64,000 nt of DNA from Reinekea sp. G2M2-21. Lineage in GTDB: Bacteria > Pseudomonadota > Gammaproteobacteria > Pseudomonadales > Natronospirillaceae. A program made the position numbers and the translations under genes. The notes beneath the pieces are model-generated. The model was not told the DNA's origin. It ran no database searches and was given only the letters and a program-made list of their open reading frames with translations. The stretch covers positions 62,001 through 126,000 of the forward strand of contig NZ_JADPQG010000004.1 in NCBI RefSeq assembly GCF_015687175.1, given 5' to 3'. Shown piece after piece: positions 17,881 through 26,259 of this stretch (position 1 is the stretch's first letter; every line of letters starts with the position of its first letter).

Positions 17881-18560
17881 TCTACACCCTCTTTGATCTG
17901 AGCTTCTTGTACAATAGTTGACCAATTGATATAACTAACAAAGGGCGATTCAGGACTGGTGATTAGAGTTTTAATATTTTCATTGGTCTGTTTTATGGTG
18001 CCTGAATCATGCCCCATCGAAAACGTTCTACCTACTGCGAACGACAGTAAATAGTCTTCATGCGTCGCGAATACTGGTTTTTCTGTAATTGACCTGGCTT
18101 TCTCTTCCAGCATGCTCCAAAGCTCTTGTTCGGAAAACCAGTCCAGACTGTAGCCGGTCTTCGCTAAATTAACGTAGCGAGCGACGTCGAAGGCGTATAT
18201 GGTTGCCGGACTTAGGTCATACAAATATTGCAAGGCGGTTTTGAACCGAATCCCTTCTTTATGATCTTGTTTTTTTGCACGCTCAACTCTGGCCTGTTGT
18301 TGCACATGGGTGAGAGGCAACAATTCATCCAACACTTTGTGGTAAACAACAGTATGGCCACCTTCTTGATCTAACCATTGGAGTGTTTCTTCCAGTTCGC
18401 TTTTGGAATGGATATCCCACCAACTGGAGAGCATATTCAAACTTTCCTCGATACCACTTGGTTTCAGATCTGTGTAGTTTTTAATGGTGCCAGTAATGAT
18501 GATGGGGGCATCTAGAACCAACGCCATTTTTTGCAGTGGGGTCAGCAGGTCATGCGTCAT
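17877..18560 (-). CDS. DUF1266-like protein
   Basis: 227 residues. The segments SWWDIHSKSELEETLQWLDQEGG and AFDVARYVNLAKTGYSLDWFSEQELW match the usual DUF1266 pattern (WWgI..., then an alpha-helical 'D.aR.v.l...gy...e.E.w' block). The family is of unknown function and is often scattered among Rhs, T6SS and phage-like islands. It is coupled to the TPR gene by a 4-nt overlap and separated by 40 nt from the upstream 117-residue gene. Assignment is by memory of the family pattern. Confidence 0.6.
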   Translation of the reverse strand: MTHDLLTPLQKMALVLDAPIIITGTIKNYTDLKPSGIEESLNMLSSWWDIHSKSELEETLQWLDQEGGHTVVYHKVLDELLPLTHVQQQARVERAKKQDHKEGIRFKTALQYLYDLSPATIYAFDVARYVNLAKTGYSLDWFSEQELWSMLEEKARSITEKPVFATHEDYLLSFAVGRTFSMGHDSGTIKQTNENIKTLITSPESPFVSYINWSTIVQEAQIKEGVE

Positions 18561-18600
18561 TTTCGTTCGTCCTTGGCAATAAGTCGATGTTTAGTTTCTT

Positions 18601-18954
18601 TTAGTGGATATCGTTCCAGTCGATCGCCAGTATCAGAGATTTAAGTTCATCAATATAGTCAGCTTGTCTTTCTTTGTTATTCACGACGACTCTAAAGTCG
18701 ACTGCGTAATGGTTAAGGGAGGATGCTATCGCATAAAGCTCTTTCCAACCTTCATACAAATTAGAACTCTTTAGGGTTGTTGTATAAATCGGATCGGAAT
18801 TCTCCATTGCATAAAGTATATCCGATATTGAAGTAGATAGATGTTGGCGTAGTACTCTGATACCGATTTTCTGCTCACTGGTTTTATCTATAAATAATTT
18901 TATCGACAAATCATAGACTGAGTGTTCCTTTGTGGGCTCCTTCGAAACTGTCAT
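18601..18954 (-). CDS. Small hypothetical protein of the Rhs island
   Basis: 117 residues, acidic, without signal peptide or membrane segment. It is not recognised. It sits between the second immunity paralogue and the DUF1266 gene on the same strand, with low GC like the immunity genes. It could be another immunity or orphan-module protein, but nothing in its sequence proves that. Confidence 0.5.
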   Translation of the reverse strand: MTVSKEPTKEHSVYDLSIKLFIDKTSEQKIGIRVLRQHLSTSISDILYAMENSDPIYTTTLKSSNLYEGWKELYAIASSLNHYAVDFRVVVNNKERQADYIDELKSLILAIDWNDIH

Positions 18955-19133
18955 TGATTTTTCATGCCCCTTCGTCAGATGAAATTAAAGTCCATTTTCA
19001 AATGTTGAATTTACTTTTACTCATTATTGTTACGGCTGGATTTTCAGAGTAAAGAAAAATACCGGTTATTCCTTGAAGAATTTCAAGCGATAATCTGAAA
19101 TCGCAACTTTGGTTTCTGTTGATTTTAGATTTT

Positions 19134-19481
19134 TTAATGCGACATTAAAAAAAGCATTCGAAGTCTTTTTATGCCGTAGTTTGATTTCAAGCATTCTCTT
19201 GGCGTAAAACCACCTAATGTTTCTATGCCTTTTTTATCTAGCCAGGATTTATAGTTTTTTCCGATAAAGTGATTTACTGCCATTGCTAGGTATACGTCGT
19301 CGTCTAATTCTCTTAGTAACTCCTTTCTAATGTCACTTTTTTCCAATTCATCTGCTCCATTCGTACAGAATGTCTGCCACCATTGATCTGCAGTTTTAAA
19401 TCGCCTGTTTTTTTTAGTGTTATAATAATCGTAGTCGATTTCAAAACCTTCACCTTCGGGTGTTAATGGCTCTTCATTCAC
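19134..19481 (-). CDS. Second immunity paralogue (MbcA/Xre-type toxin-binding domain)
   Basis: 115 residues, clearly homologous along its whole length to the immunity protein at 19868-20218. The shared core includes YLAMAVNHFIGKNYKSWLD, LGG(F/L)TP(R)ECL and the tail YGIKRLRMLFLMSH. The C-terminal third fits the antitoxin Xre/MbcA/ParS toxin-binding domain, which blocks RES toxins; no DNA-binding HTH is present. It follows a broken orphan toxin tip, so it is probably the immunity gene left from an earlier Rhs tip. Confidence 0.65.
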   Translation of the reverse strand: MNEEPLTPEGEGFEIDYDYYNTKKNRRFKTADQWWQTFCTNGADELEKSDIRKELLRELDDDVYLAMAVNHFIGKNYKSWLDKKGIETLGGFTPRECLKSNYGIKRLRMLFLMSH

Positions 19482-19614
19482 AACTAAAATACTCCAAGCA
19501 TATTGGCATTTGAATCGGATCTGTTTTTAGTCGAATAAGCAATGATGTTAACGAAACAAGATTAATCTGCGAATGGTCCAATTTCATTAGTTCACATCCA
19601 GCTATTTTGAATTT

Positions 19615-19857
19615 TTATATTTTCAAAATATCGTTGAAGTTGTTCGGAATAGCGTTATTTATACCGCCATTTGCTCTCTCAGAATAAAACCTAATCATAT
19701 TAATTCCTTGTTCTTGCGTTTTTAAATCTATCTCTTGTGTTGCAGATGTAGTAGGTCCACCCTTGTAATTCCAAGTGCCAGCTACTTAGGGGTCAGTTAT
19801 ATCGAGTACATTCATCGGGGCCTTATTTAAATCGAAACGAGTCGGTCCTTTTTCCAG
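19615..19857 (-). pseudogene. Orphan Rhs toxin-tip remnant (in-frame stop, no start)
   Basis: One minus-strand frame reads GPTRFDLNKAPMNVLDITDP, then a stop (19786-19788), then VAGTWNYKGG...GINMIRFYSERANGGINNAIPNNF...ILKI and a terminal stop. It has no start codon or signal. The 'xxLDLTDPxxV...G.NxIRF.SER' layout is that of a C-terminal polymorphic-toxin domain, perhaps RES-like or ART-like. Its location between two immunity genes is the classic orphan toxin-immunity arrangement downstream of an rhs gene. Confidence 0.6.
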
Positions 19858-19867
19858 CTAAAATTAC

Positions 19868-20218
19868 CTAATGAGATGTTAAGAAAAGCATTCGAAGCCT
19901 TTTCATTCCATAGTCTGAGCTAAGACATTGCCTAGGTGTTAGGCCTCCTAGGTCTTCAATTCCTTCTTTATCTAACCAGGTTTTATAATTTTTTCCAACA
20001 AAGTGGTTCACTGCCATTGCTAAGTAAGCATCGTTATTCAACTCTTTAAGAAGTTTTGCTTTAAGACCACTCTTTTCAAGTTCGTCAAAGCCGCTTAAAC
20101 AGAACTTTTGCCACCAAGCCTCCGCGTTGGGATAATCCGGAGTAGGAGTTCTGTCATATCTGTCATATTCGATTTCTAAGCCCTCTCCTTTTGGTACGAA
20201 TTCATTGTTCATTTTCAA
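19868..20218 (-). CDS. Cognate immunity protein of the Rhs-RES toxin (antitoxin-like)
   Basis: 116 residues. Its start ATG overlaps the rhs stop (ATGA at 20215-20218), the tight coupling expected for toxin and immunity. The C-terminal part (about 75-116: YKTWLDKEGIEDLGGLTPRQ..YGMKRLRMLFL) matches the DUF2384/MbcA-type domain that inserts into the active site of RES toxins. The N-terminal part lacks the Xre HTH of chromosomal RES-Xre antitoxins, so it would be a pure neutraliser rather than a repressor. The call rests on motif pattern plus position. Confidence 0.75.
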   Translation of the reverse strand: MKMNNEFVPKGEGLEIEYDRYDRTPTPDYPNAEAWWQKFCLSGFDELEKSGLKAKLLKELNNDAYLAMAVNHFVGKNYKTWLDKEGIEDLGGLTPRQCLSSDYGMKRLRMLFLTSH

Positions 20219-23200
20219 AAACCTCCAAAGACTACAACGTTTGCACCAGCTAGATTTCTAGCAGATGGTGCGATGATGCCATTGTAACCAATTTCATTTG
20301 CTAAATTTCCGATTTGATGCGTAATGGAATATTTATCCTTTCCCGTCATCGTGAGATCTTCAAGAGAAACACCTAGTTTGTCTCTCACAGATGGATTAGT
20401 AAGGTCCAGCATGTTATCAATGCTCACGTCTTTATATTTATACTTCCGTTGGGATGTATCATATCCATATTTATCGTCATAGTGGTTAACTTCGGCAAAT
20501 GCAGTTTTCTTGTCCGTTCCACCATAAATTGCACCTAATCCCCTATCTGAATATCGATGGGATGCGTTTACATTCCAAGAGCCAGCTGTCCAAGTTGTTT
20601 CAGTCTGCTCGGGTTTTTCCATTCTATGCATTCTTCCAGTGTAAGTAGTGCCTTTAATATTTTTGAAGGCCTCCTTACAAATTAACCCCAGCGGATCAAC
20701 CCATTGCACCGGGTTCGGACAATACTGGTACTGGTTTAACCCTCCCATTAACCCAATCGGGTCGTGGTTGATGTATCGCCCGGCTTGAGGATCATAGTAT
20801 CGGTTGAAGTTGTAGTACAGCCCGGTTTCCCGGTCTTCGCTTTGGCCTTGAAAACGTAAGTTGACGTGCAGGCGGCCGTTTTTGGCGTGCTCGTTTTTTG
20901 TGGCGCCGTACAGGTCGTGATCGGTGCGCCACAGTTCGGTGCCGGTATGGTGGTCAAACAGGGCTTTGGGGGTGCCAAGGTGATCGGTGTCGATATCCAG
21001 TAAGCCGTGGTCGCTGTCGAGCAGGGCCAGAGGGGTGTGGCTGCCGGGTTGGTAAACCACGGCTTGATCGTGCAGGCAACGTTTGTTGCTACCGAACGTG
21101 CGCGTTTGTATGGCGTGCTGTCCGCGCCAGACAGTGTGTTCGGCGTAGTCGTAGTTTGGGTTTGTGGCATCGGTAAACACTTCTTTGCGCAGGCGTCGGC
21201 CCAAGGCGTCGTACGCGAAGGTGAGCTTCTGTTTAAATTCGCCATGATGTGTTTCCACCAGTTCGATGAGCTGGTGTTTGGCGTTGTAGCTGAGAGCCTG
21301 GACCAGCGCTTTACCCTGACCGCGTTTGATGGTGACGATGTTGCCCCAGTCGTCGTATTCGTAGTGTCGGTCGCCCCAGAACGGTAAGCGGTTGTCTAGC
21401 AGTTTATCCAAGCCTTCGGGCAGTCGGTTGCCGACCGGGTCGCTGGTGAAGGGTGTGTCGTATACCTGGGTCAACGCGTCAACGGCGTTATAGTGGTAGT
21501 GCAGGGTGCCGGTAAGGCTGTCGTTGAGTTGCGACAGTCGGCCTGCGTTGTCGTATTGGTACGAGCGTTCCTGTACCACGGCTTCGCCAGATCGCGCTCT
21601 TTGGTTGAGCCGGGTGACCTGTTGCAAACGTCGCTCGGCGTCGTAACCGTAGGCAAGGGTATGTTGGCCCTGTTGCCGTTCGGTAATCTGGCCGAGGTCA
21701 TTGGTTTGTTGTTGTAAAAGGGTGTGCTCGCTTTGGTCATTGCCGACACGGATGGAAGCCAACGCGCCGTTGTCGTGCCAATGGTACTGCTCGTGCCAGC
21801 TGGTTCGGCGCATGCGGTAAGTACCACGGTGCACAAAGCCAAATTGCATGTCCGGTGTTTCAGGCTTAAACGCTTTGTGATGCAGTGCCTGCAATTGCCC
21901 TTGGTCTGTGTATTGGAAATGTGATTCGTGACGATGCGCATCCAGTTTGCCAAACGCGCCCTTAAAGGTGTGGGTGCTGCTTTCCTGAATGAGTTGCCCT
22001 TGGCCGCTGTATTTGAATTCAACGTCGGCTTGGGCATTACCGGCGCGAATTAACTGCCCGAGTTCGTCATACACAAAGCTGTTGAATACGTCGGCGTTTG
22101 GTCGACCCGGGTCGCTGTAATATTCGCTCAGTAGTTTGCCGTAGGTGTCGCGCTGAAAGGTGGCGTGAATACGGCCATCGGTTAAGCCGGTTAAGTGGCC
22201 GAGCGTGTTGTAGTGGTATTCGGTAGTGCGGCCGTCGACGGTGGTTTCTTTTTTAATGCGCTCGCAAGCGTCGTATTCGAAACGATGCGCGGCACCGTTC
22301 GGGTTAATCAACGCGGTAAGGTTACGCTCTCGGTCGTATTCAAACTGTATCTGATTACCGTCCGGTAGCGTCTTTGCTTCGAGTTGCGCGAAGTTGCCGT
22401 AATGAAACTGCGTCGTGCGTCCGGCGGTGTCCGTTTGCGCGACGACGCGACCCAGAGCGTCGTATCGAAAATGTTCTGCCGCACCGTATTGATTCGTTTT
22501 TGTGGTGAGCTGACCACGGTCGTTGTACCTGAAGTGCTGCTCGTTGCCCAGGTGGTCGCATTGGCTAATGAGCCGCCCGTTGTCGTCGTACATAAAGTCG
22601 ACCGATTGCTGCAAGCGACTCTCTGCCGGTAGGTCTCGGTAACACTCGTATCGCGCGAGGGTGCCCCAATGCTCGTGCCAGGTAAACCGATGTTCTTGGT
22701 CTAATGGGTCTACTTTATGGGCCAGCCGGCCAAACGCGTAATGGTAGGTTTCCTGTTTGCCGTCGGCGAAGGTTTTACGGATAAGACGGTCTTGTTCGTC
22801 GTAAGCAAAGTGCAGGGTTTGCCCAAGGTGGTTGGTCACACGTTCCGGCAAATGCGTGTTACGCCAGTACCGGATAGACGTGCTTTGTCCGCCGATATCG
22901 GTTTGATGAACGACTCGTTGGTGTTCGTCGTAGCGGTAGTGTGTGCTTTGACCCTCTGTGTTCAGGTGTTTGGTCAGTTGTTGCAGGTCGTTGTAATAAA
23001 AATATTCTGTGCCGCCGTCGCCTTGCACATGACACAAGAGTAAGGCGTGCTCGTCATAACCGAACAGTTCCGCCACACCGTTGCTGTCGGTGGTTTTATT
23101 CCAATAGGCTACACGATCATCGTGTGGGCAATCCTCACCCCGGTAGTCCCAATTGAACTGATAGTTGTAGTGCCCATCTTCGGAGGCCTGACGGGTACAT

Positions 23201-25335
23201 CGGGCATTGGGTGTCAGTTCATCCCATTCAAACCGATAACGTGCGCCGCTTTCGGTTTGCCGCAAGGCAAATAAATGGTTTGTGTAGCGGTATTGCTCTG
23301 TTGGAAAACCGTGGCGTTTCGCGGCAAATAAATCGCCTTCGGCATTGACGCGGTACCGCACCAATGGTGTCTTCGTACCAGTCGCGACCTCTTCGCTGAC
23401 AATACTGCGCAGGCCATGGTCATTCCAATGGAAGTGTAGAATACCACCCCAGCTGTTTGAGGCGCTTTCCAATCGACCTGTCGTGTCGTGGTAGTGCAAA
23501 GTCCAGAAGGCGGTTTTACTGTCGTTACTGACCTGCGCCAACCGCAAATGCTCTGGCCGCATCGGGTCGGGCGTAAAGAAAAAGGTCTGCCCGTTGTGCA
23601 GTACGGTGAAATTGTCGTGGAAACGACTGATGGAACTGCCGATAACGTGACGGTGGGTTGCACCGTGCTCCGGTAATGAGAAGGGGACGCTAATGCCTTC
23701 TTCGGTGCGCAACCAAATAGTGTCAGCGTCAATACGCAGATGGACAGCCCAAGGGTGGCTCCAGCCGAAACCTAATTCTGAACGCGTGCCACTGGCGGTA
23801 CTGCGGTAGGTGCGCTTCCAGGCCAAGGGCACCGGGCCTGGCAGGTGGAAGTCTGTTGCCTCAAACAATTCTTCACCGGTGACCATGCTGATGGGTTCGC
23901 CACTTTTGCAGGTTTGTGACGCACACTCGCTGGCTTTGTCAGTGTCGGTTTTTGCTGCGTTGGTATCGTGAACCACCGGTTTTTCTGGCAATGCCTCTGT
24001 GCGGGCGTTTTGTTTCAGTTCCAGTTTCTGTTCGTGTTTGGTGATGGATACTTTTTTAACCAGCGGGTATCGCTTTAGTTCGTGTATATGGGCAATGCGT
24101 TTAATGGCGTCCACCAACGGCACGAAGCGAGGTGAGGCGGCCAGGATAGCGCCAAGTCCTGCGCTGGAGCGCAGAGTGGTTACCGCGGTGGAGGCTTTTG
24201 CCAATGCGGCGGCCGCGATGAAACACGCAGCGAGGTCGAAACTGGCAGCGCCGAACAGTTTAGCCTGGTCTTCGGCCGACATGCTGTCGTAATAACGCGC
24301 CGGAAAGGCACTGATCAGGCTCCAGAATTCGGTGTCGTCAATCAGAGCACTGGTGACAGCAGCCAAACGTTCAATATCGGCTTTTGCTTCTCCGGCCGCG
24401 TTAACTAGATAGGCGTATCCGTCGCGTATGCCGTCATGATCGGCGTCTTGCATGGCTTGATACAGCGCTGACTTTGCGCTGGATACCGCATCGGGCACGC
24501 CCTTTACCATCTCGATCGTGTCTTTGGTCAGGTCCACACCGCGGTCGAAAACTGCTTTAGCCCAGATAACGCCGATAATCAGCGCGCCATTGCCAAACCC
24601 ATCTTGAAACAATAAATCGTCGAGCATGATTTTGCGTTCCATGGCTTCGGCGACAAGCCCATCCAGGCCTGCTTTAACCTGTTGTCGTAATGCAGGTAGC
24701 TCATCGTCTTTGGGTAAAATAGTGACCGTGGCTTCACCCGCCGGTAGAAAGGTGACATCTGTTTCGCCATTATCTGAGATTTTGCCGGTGAAGGTTTGAC
24801 CTTCAATCTGCACTTCGTAGCGAGCGTCCGGCATGGGGTTGCCGTCCGGGTTTAAAATGGACAAATGTAAGTTGTGGTTGGTTTGACTCGGCTCGGCAAA
24901 CGTTTCGCTCGCCAGAGTTTGTTTGGGCGGTGCTATCTCGGGCTGGTGTCGCTCGATCTGAGCCTGGGCAGCGGACGTTAACGCGCTGCCGGTCTGTTTT
25001 TGCCTGGCCTGATTTTGGCGTTGTACCCATCCCGTGGTAACGCAGCATAGGGTGCTGCTGTTTGCCGTGGGTCGAGAGGCTTTTCGGTAACGTTGCCCAT
25101 CTTGTTCAAAAAACTGTATGCCTTCGCCGCTGCGGAAGTGTTTGGCTTGGGTGTTATCGAGTATTGCCCAGTCGCTTAAACTGCCGCGCAATTGCGATTT
25201 CACAGAATCTGGAAGTTTGCGAACGGCTTCTTTGTTGATGGAAAACGTGGAGGCAATGGTTTGTTCGGGCGCGTCGATTCGTTGATCGCCAGATGCGTCA
25301 AAGACGGACGCAGGGGCAGGGTCCTGAAAATTCAT
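20215..25335 (-). CDS. Rhs polymorphic toxin with C-terminal RES-domain (NAD+-attacking) tip
   Basis: 1706 residues. Parts: N-terminal region without PAAR motif; a beta-rich segment (about 160-220); a hydrophobic helical stretch (about 365-390); a DUF6531 start of the Rhs shell near 470 (SGEPISMVTGEELFEATDFHLPG pattern); many YD/RHS repeats (about 600-1450); and the Rhs core end DPIGLMGG...NPVQWVDPLGL, with DPLGL at 1547-1551, where the shell cleaves itself. The tip (1552-1706) carries the RES pattern: R1568/R1571, R1594, Y1604, E1615 in TAFAE and S1691 in APSAR, then NVVVFGGF. RES toxins (MbcT, ParT) consume NAD+ or modify targets with it. The RBS AAGGAT is 6 nt before the ATG. No vgrG or secretion gene is in the window. 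The tip is more AT-rich than the shell, fitting tip exchange. Confidence 0.88.
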   Translation of the reverse strand: MNFQDPAPASVFDASGDQRIDAPEQTIASTFSINKEAVRKLPDSVKSQLRGSLSDWAILDNTQAKHFRSGEGIQFFEQDGQRYRKASRPTANSSTLCCVTTGWVQRQNQARQKQTGSALTSAAQAQIERHQPEIAPPKQTLASETFAEPSQTNHNLHLSILNPDGNPMPDARYEVQIEGQTFTGKISDNGETDVTFLPAGEATVTILPKDDELPALRQQVKAGLDGLVAEAMERKIMLDDLLFQDGFGNGALIIGVIWAKAVFDRGVDLTKDTIEMVKGVPDAVSSAKSALYQAMQDADHDGIRDGYAYLVNAAGEAKADIERLAAVTSALIDDTEFWSLISAFPARYYDSMSAEDQAKLFGAASFDLAACFIAAAALAKASTAVTTLRSSAGLGAILAASPRFVPLVDAIKRIAHIHELKRYPLVKKVSITKHEQKLELKQNARTEALPEKPVVHDTNAAKTDTDKASECASQTCKSGEPISMVTGEELFEATDFHLPGPVPLAWKRTYRSTASGTRSELGFGWSHPWAVHLRIDADTIWLRTEEGISVPFSLPEHGATHRHVIGSSISRFHDNFTVLHNGQTFFFTPDPMRPEHLRLAQVSNDSKTAFWTLHYHDTTGRLESASNSWGGILHFHWNDHGLRSIVSEEVATGTKTPLVRYRVNAEGDLFAAKRHGFPTEQYRYTNHLFALRQTESGARYRFEWDELTPNARCTRQASEDGHYNYQFNWDYRGEDCPHDDRVAYWNKTTDSNGVAELFGYDEHALLLCHVQGDGGTEYFYYNDLQQLTKHLNTEGQSTHYRYDEHQRVVHQTDIGGQSTSIRYWRNTHLPERVTNHLGQTLHFAYDEQDRLIRKTFADGKQETYHYAFGRLAHKVDPLDQEHRFTWHEHWGTLARYECYRDLPAESRLQQSVDFMYDDNGRLISQCDHLGNEQHFRYNDRGQLTTKTNQYGAAEHFRYDALGRVVAQTDTAGRTTQFHYGNFAQLEAKTLPDGNQIQFEYDRERNLTALINPNGAAHRFEYDACERIKKETTVDGRTTEYHYNTLGHLTGLTDGRIHATFQRDTYGKLLSEYYSDPGRPNADVFNSFVYDELGQLIRAGNAQADVEFKYSGQGQLIQESSTHTFKGAFGKLDAHRHESHFQYTDQGQLQALHHKAFKPETPDMQFGFVHRGTYRMRRTSWHEQYHWHDNGALASIRVGNDQSEHTLLQQQTNDLGQITERQQGQHTLAYGYDAERRLQQVTRLNQRARSGEAVVQERSYQYDNAGRLSQLNDSLTGTLHYHYNAVDALTQVYDTPFTSDPVGNRLPEGLDKLLDNRLPFWGDRHYEYDDWGNIVTIKRGQGKALVQALSYNAKHQLIELVETHHGEFKQKLTFAYDALGRRLRKEVFTDATNPNYDYAEHTVWRGQHAIQTRTFGSNKRCLHDQAVVYQPGSHTPLALLDSDHGLLDIDTDHLGTPKALFDHHTGTELWRTDHDLYGATKNEHAKNGRLHVNLRFQGQSEDRETGLYYNFNRYYDPQAGRYINHDPIGLMGGLNQYQYCPNPVQWVDPLGLICKEAFKNIKGTTYTGRMHRMEKPEQTETTWTAGSWNVNASHRYSDRGLGAIYGGTDKKTAFAEVNHYDDKYGYDTSQRKYKYKDVSIDNMLDLTNPSVRDKLGVSLEDLTMTGKDKYSITHQIGNLANEIGYNGIIAPSARNLAGANVVVFGGF

Positions 25336-25539
25336 TTATATCCTTAAATGATGATTCCTTGTGAATAGCGCTATTACACGGTTTACGGCGATGGTGTTAA
25401 AGAGGAAATTTGCTCGAATCGCGAGCTTTGTGATCGTTGTCTCATCCTTAAGTTCGATGCGTTCACGAAACAGGCGGTGAACAGAAAAGTAGATAACAAC
25501 ACAATAGAGATGGCAACTAAGCAATATTGTTGTAAACAA
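25336..25539 (-). CDS. Possible small membrane protein upstream of rhs
   Basis: 67 codons from a TTG, ending right at the rhs start codon on the same strand. It has a hydrophobic N-terminal helix (TILLSCHLYCVVIYFSVHRLF) followed by a charged part. There is no ATG and no strong RBS. It may be chance coding, or a small rhs-linked membrane protein. Confidence 0.25.
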   Translation of the reverse strand: MFTTILLSCHLYCVVIYFSVHRLFRERIELKDETTITKLAIRANFLFNTIAVNRVIALFTRNHHLRI

Positions 25540-25840
25540 AGGGGGTATTTTATGCCGCCGAGACAGGAGTTAGTCTCATTAAGGGGACTTGTGGTAAGTC
25601 AGTTGATCTGTATTTGCTGCTTTGAGCTCCGATAAAAATTGGACTACTTGGTAGCGGTAATAAGACTTCTGCAATATATTCCTAAGTAATTTAAATGGCG
25701 GCTTTCTAGATAACGGCTTGATTTGCATTTTGACTTATATTTGGAATGTAAGAATCAAAGGTCGCAACGTATATGATCAATGAGACCAGTTGTCATAGTG
25801 TAGTATGAAAGCTTTTAATGAATTATTAAGGAGAAATGCA

Positions 25841-26236
25841 GTGAGTTTCGCGCTATCCATTCAAGATCAAACCACCGCTGGCGATGTTCTTACTGATACA
25901 GTTGTACTTTTTCCTGTGGAAGAAATCTCAGTGAAGACCCTCATTGAATCACGCGTAGCCCAGGAAGTAGCCAATTATAAGAATCAAGACAACGAAATCT
26001 TTTCCGGTCTCATTAAACCCAAACGTGCAGAAAACGTATTGAATGGGTTTAAGATTCAAAAGAAACGTACAATCGATGTCGCTGAACAGCAGGAGGTTGC
26101 AATAAATGCTTTTCAAAGCAACGGGTTCTTCCTTTTAGTAAATGACCAACAGCTGACTGCGTTAGATGATCGTATCCTAATTACACCTAACACGAAGGTC
26201 GTTTTTTTAAAGCTGATTCCACTAGTAGGTGGTTAA
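25841..26236 (+). CDS. Small protein ending in Gly-Gly; ubiquitin-like (beta-grasp) candidate
   Basis: 131 residues from the GTG at 25841, chosen because AAGGAG sits 7 nt upstream; the ATG at 25805 would add 12 residues without a better RBS. It reads like a beta-grasp protein: N-terminal beta hairpin, a helix (VKTLIESRVAQEVANYK), a middle helix, then FFLLVNDQQ...LDDRILITPNTKVVFLKLIPLVGG with a bare C-terminal Gly-Gly, as in ThiS, MoaD and ubiquitin-like modifiers. It is followed by the DUF4132 gene after 23 nt, so it is the first gene of an operon. No E1, E2 or JAB protease gene is nearby. The fold is inferred from the sequence pattern only. Confidence 0.6.
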   Translation: MSFALSIQDQTTAGDVLTDTVVLFPVEEISVKTLIESRVAQEVANYKNQDNEIFSGLIKPKRAENVLNGFKIQKKRTIDVAEQQEVAINAFQSNGFFLLVNDQQLTALDDRILITPNTKVVFLKLIPLVGG

Positions 26237-26259
26237 TATTAAAAAGATAGGTATACAAA

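Noticed and set aside
20215-25335. T6SS PAAR-Rhs effector
   Set aside because: No PAAR motif is visible in the N-terminus and no vgrG, hcp or eag-type chaperone gene lies in the window; the export route is left open.
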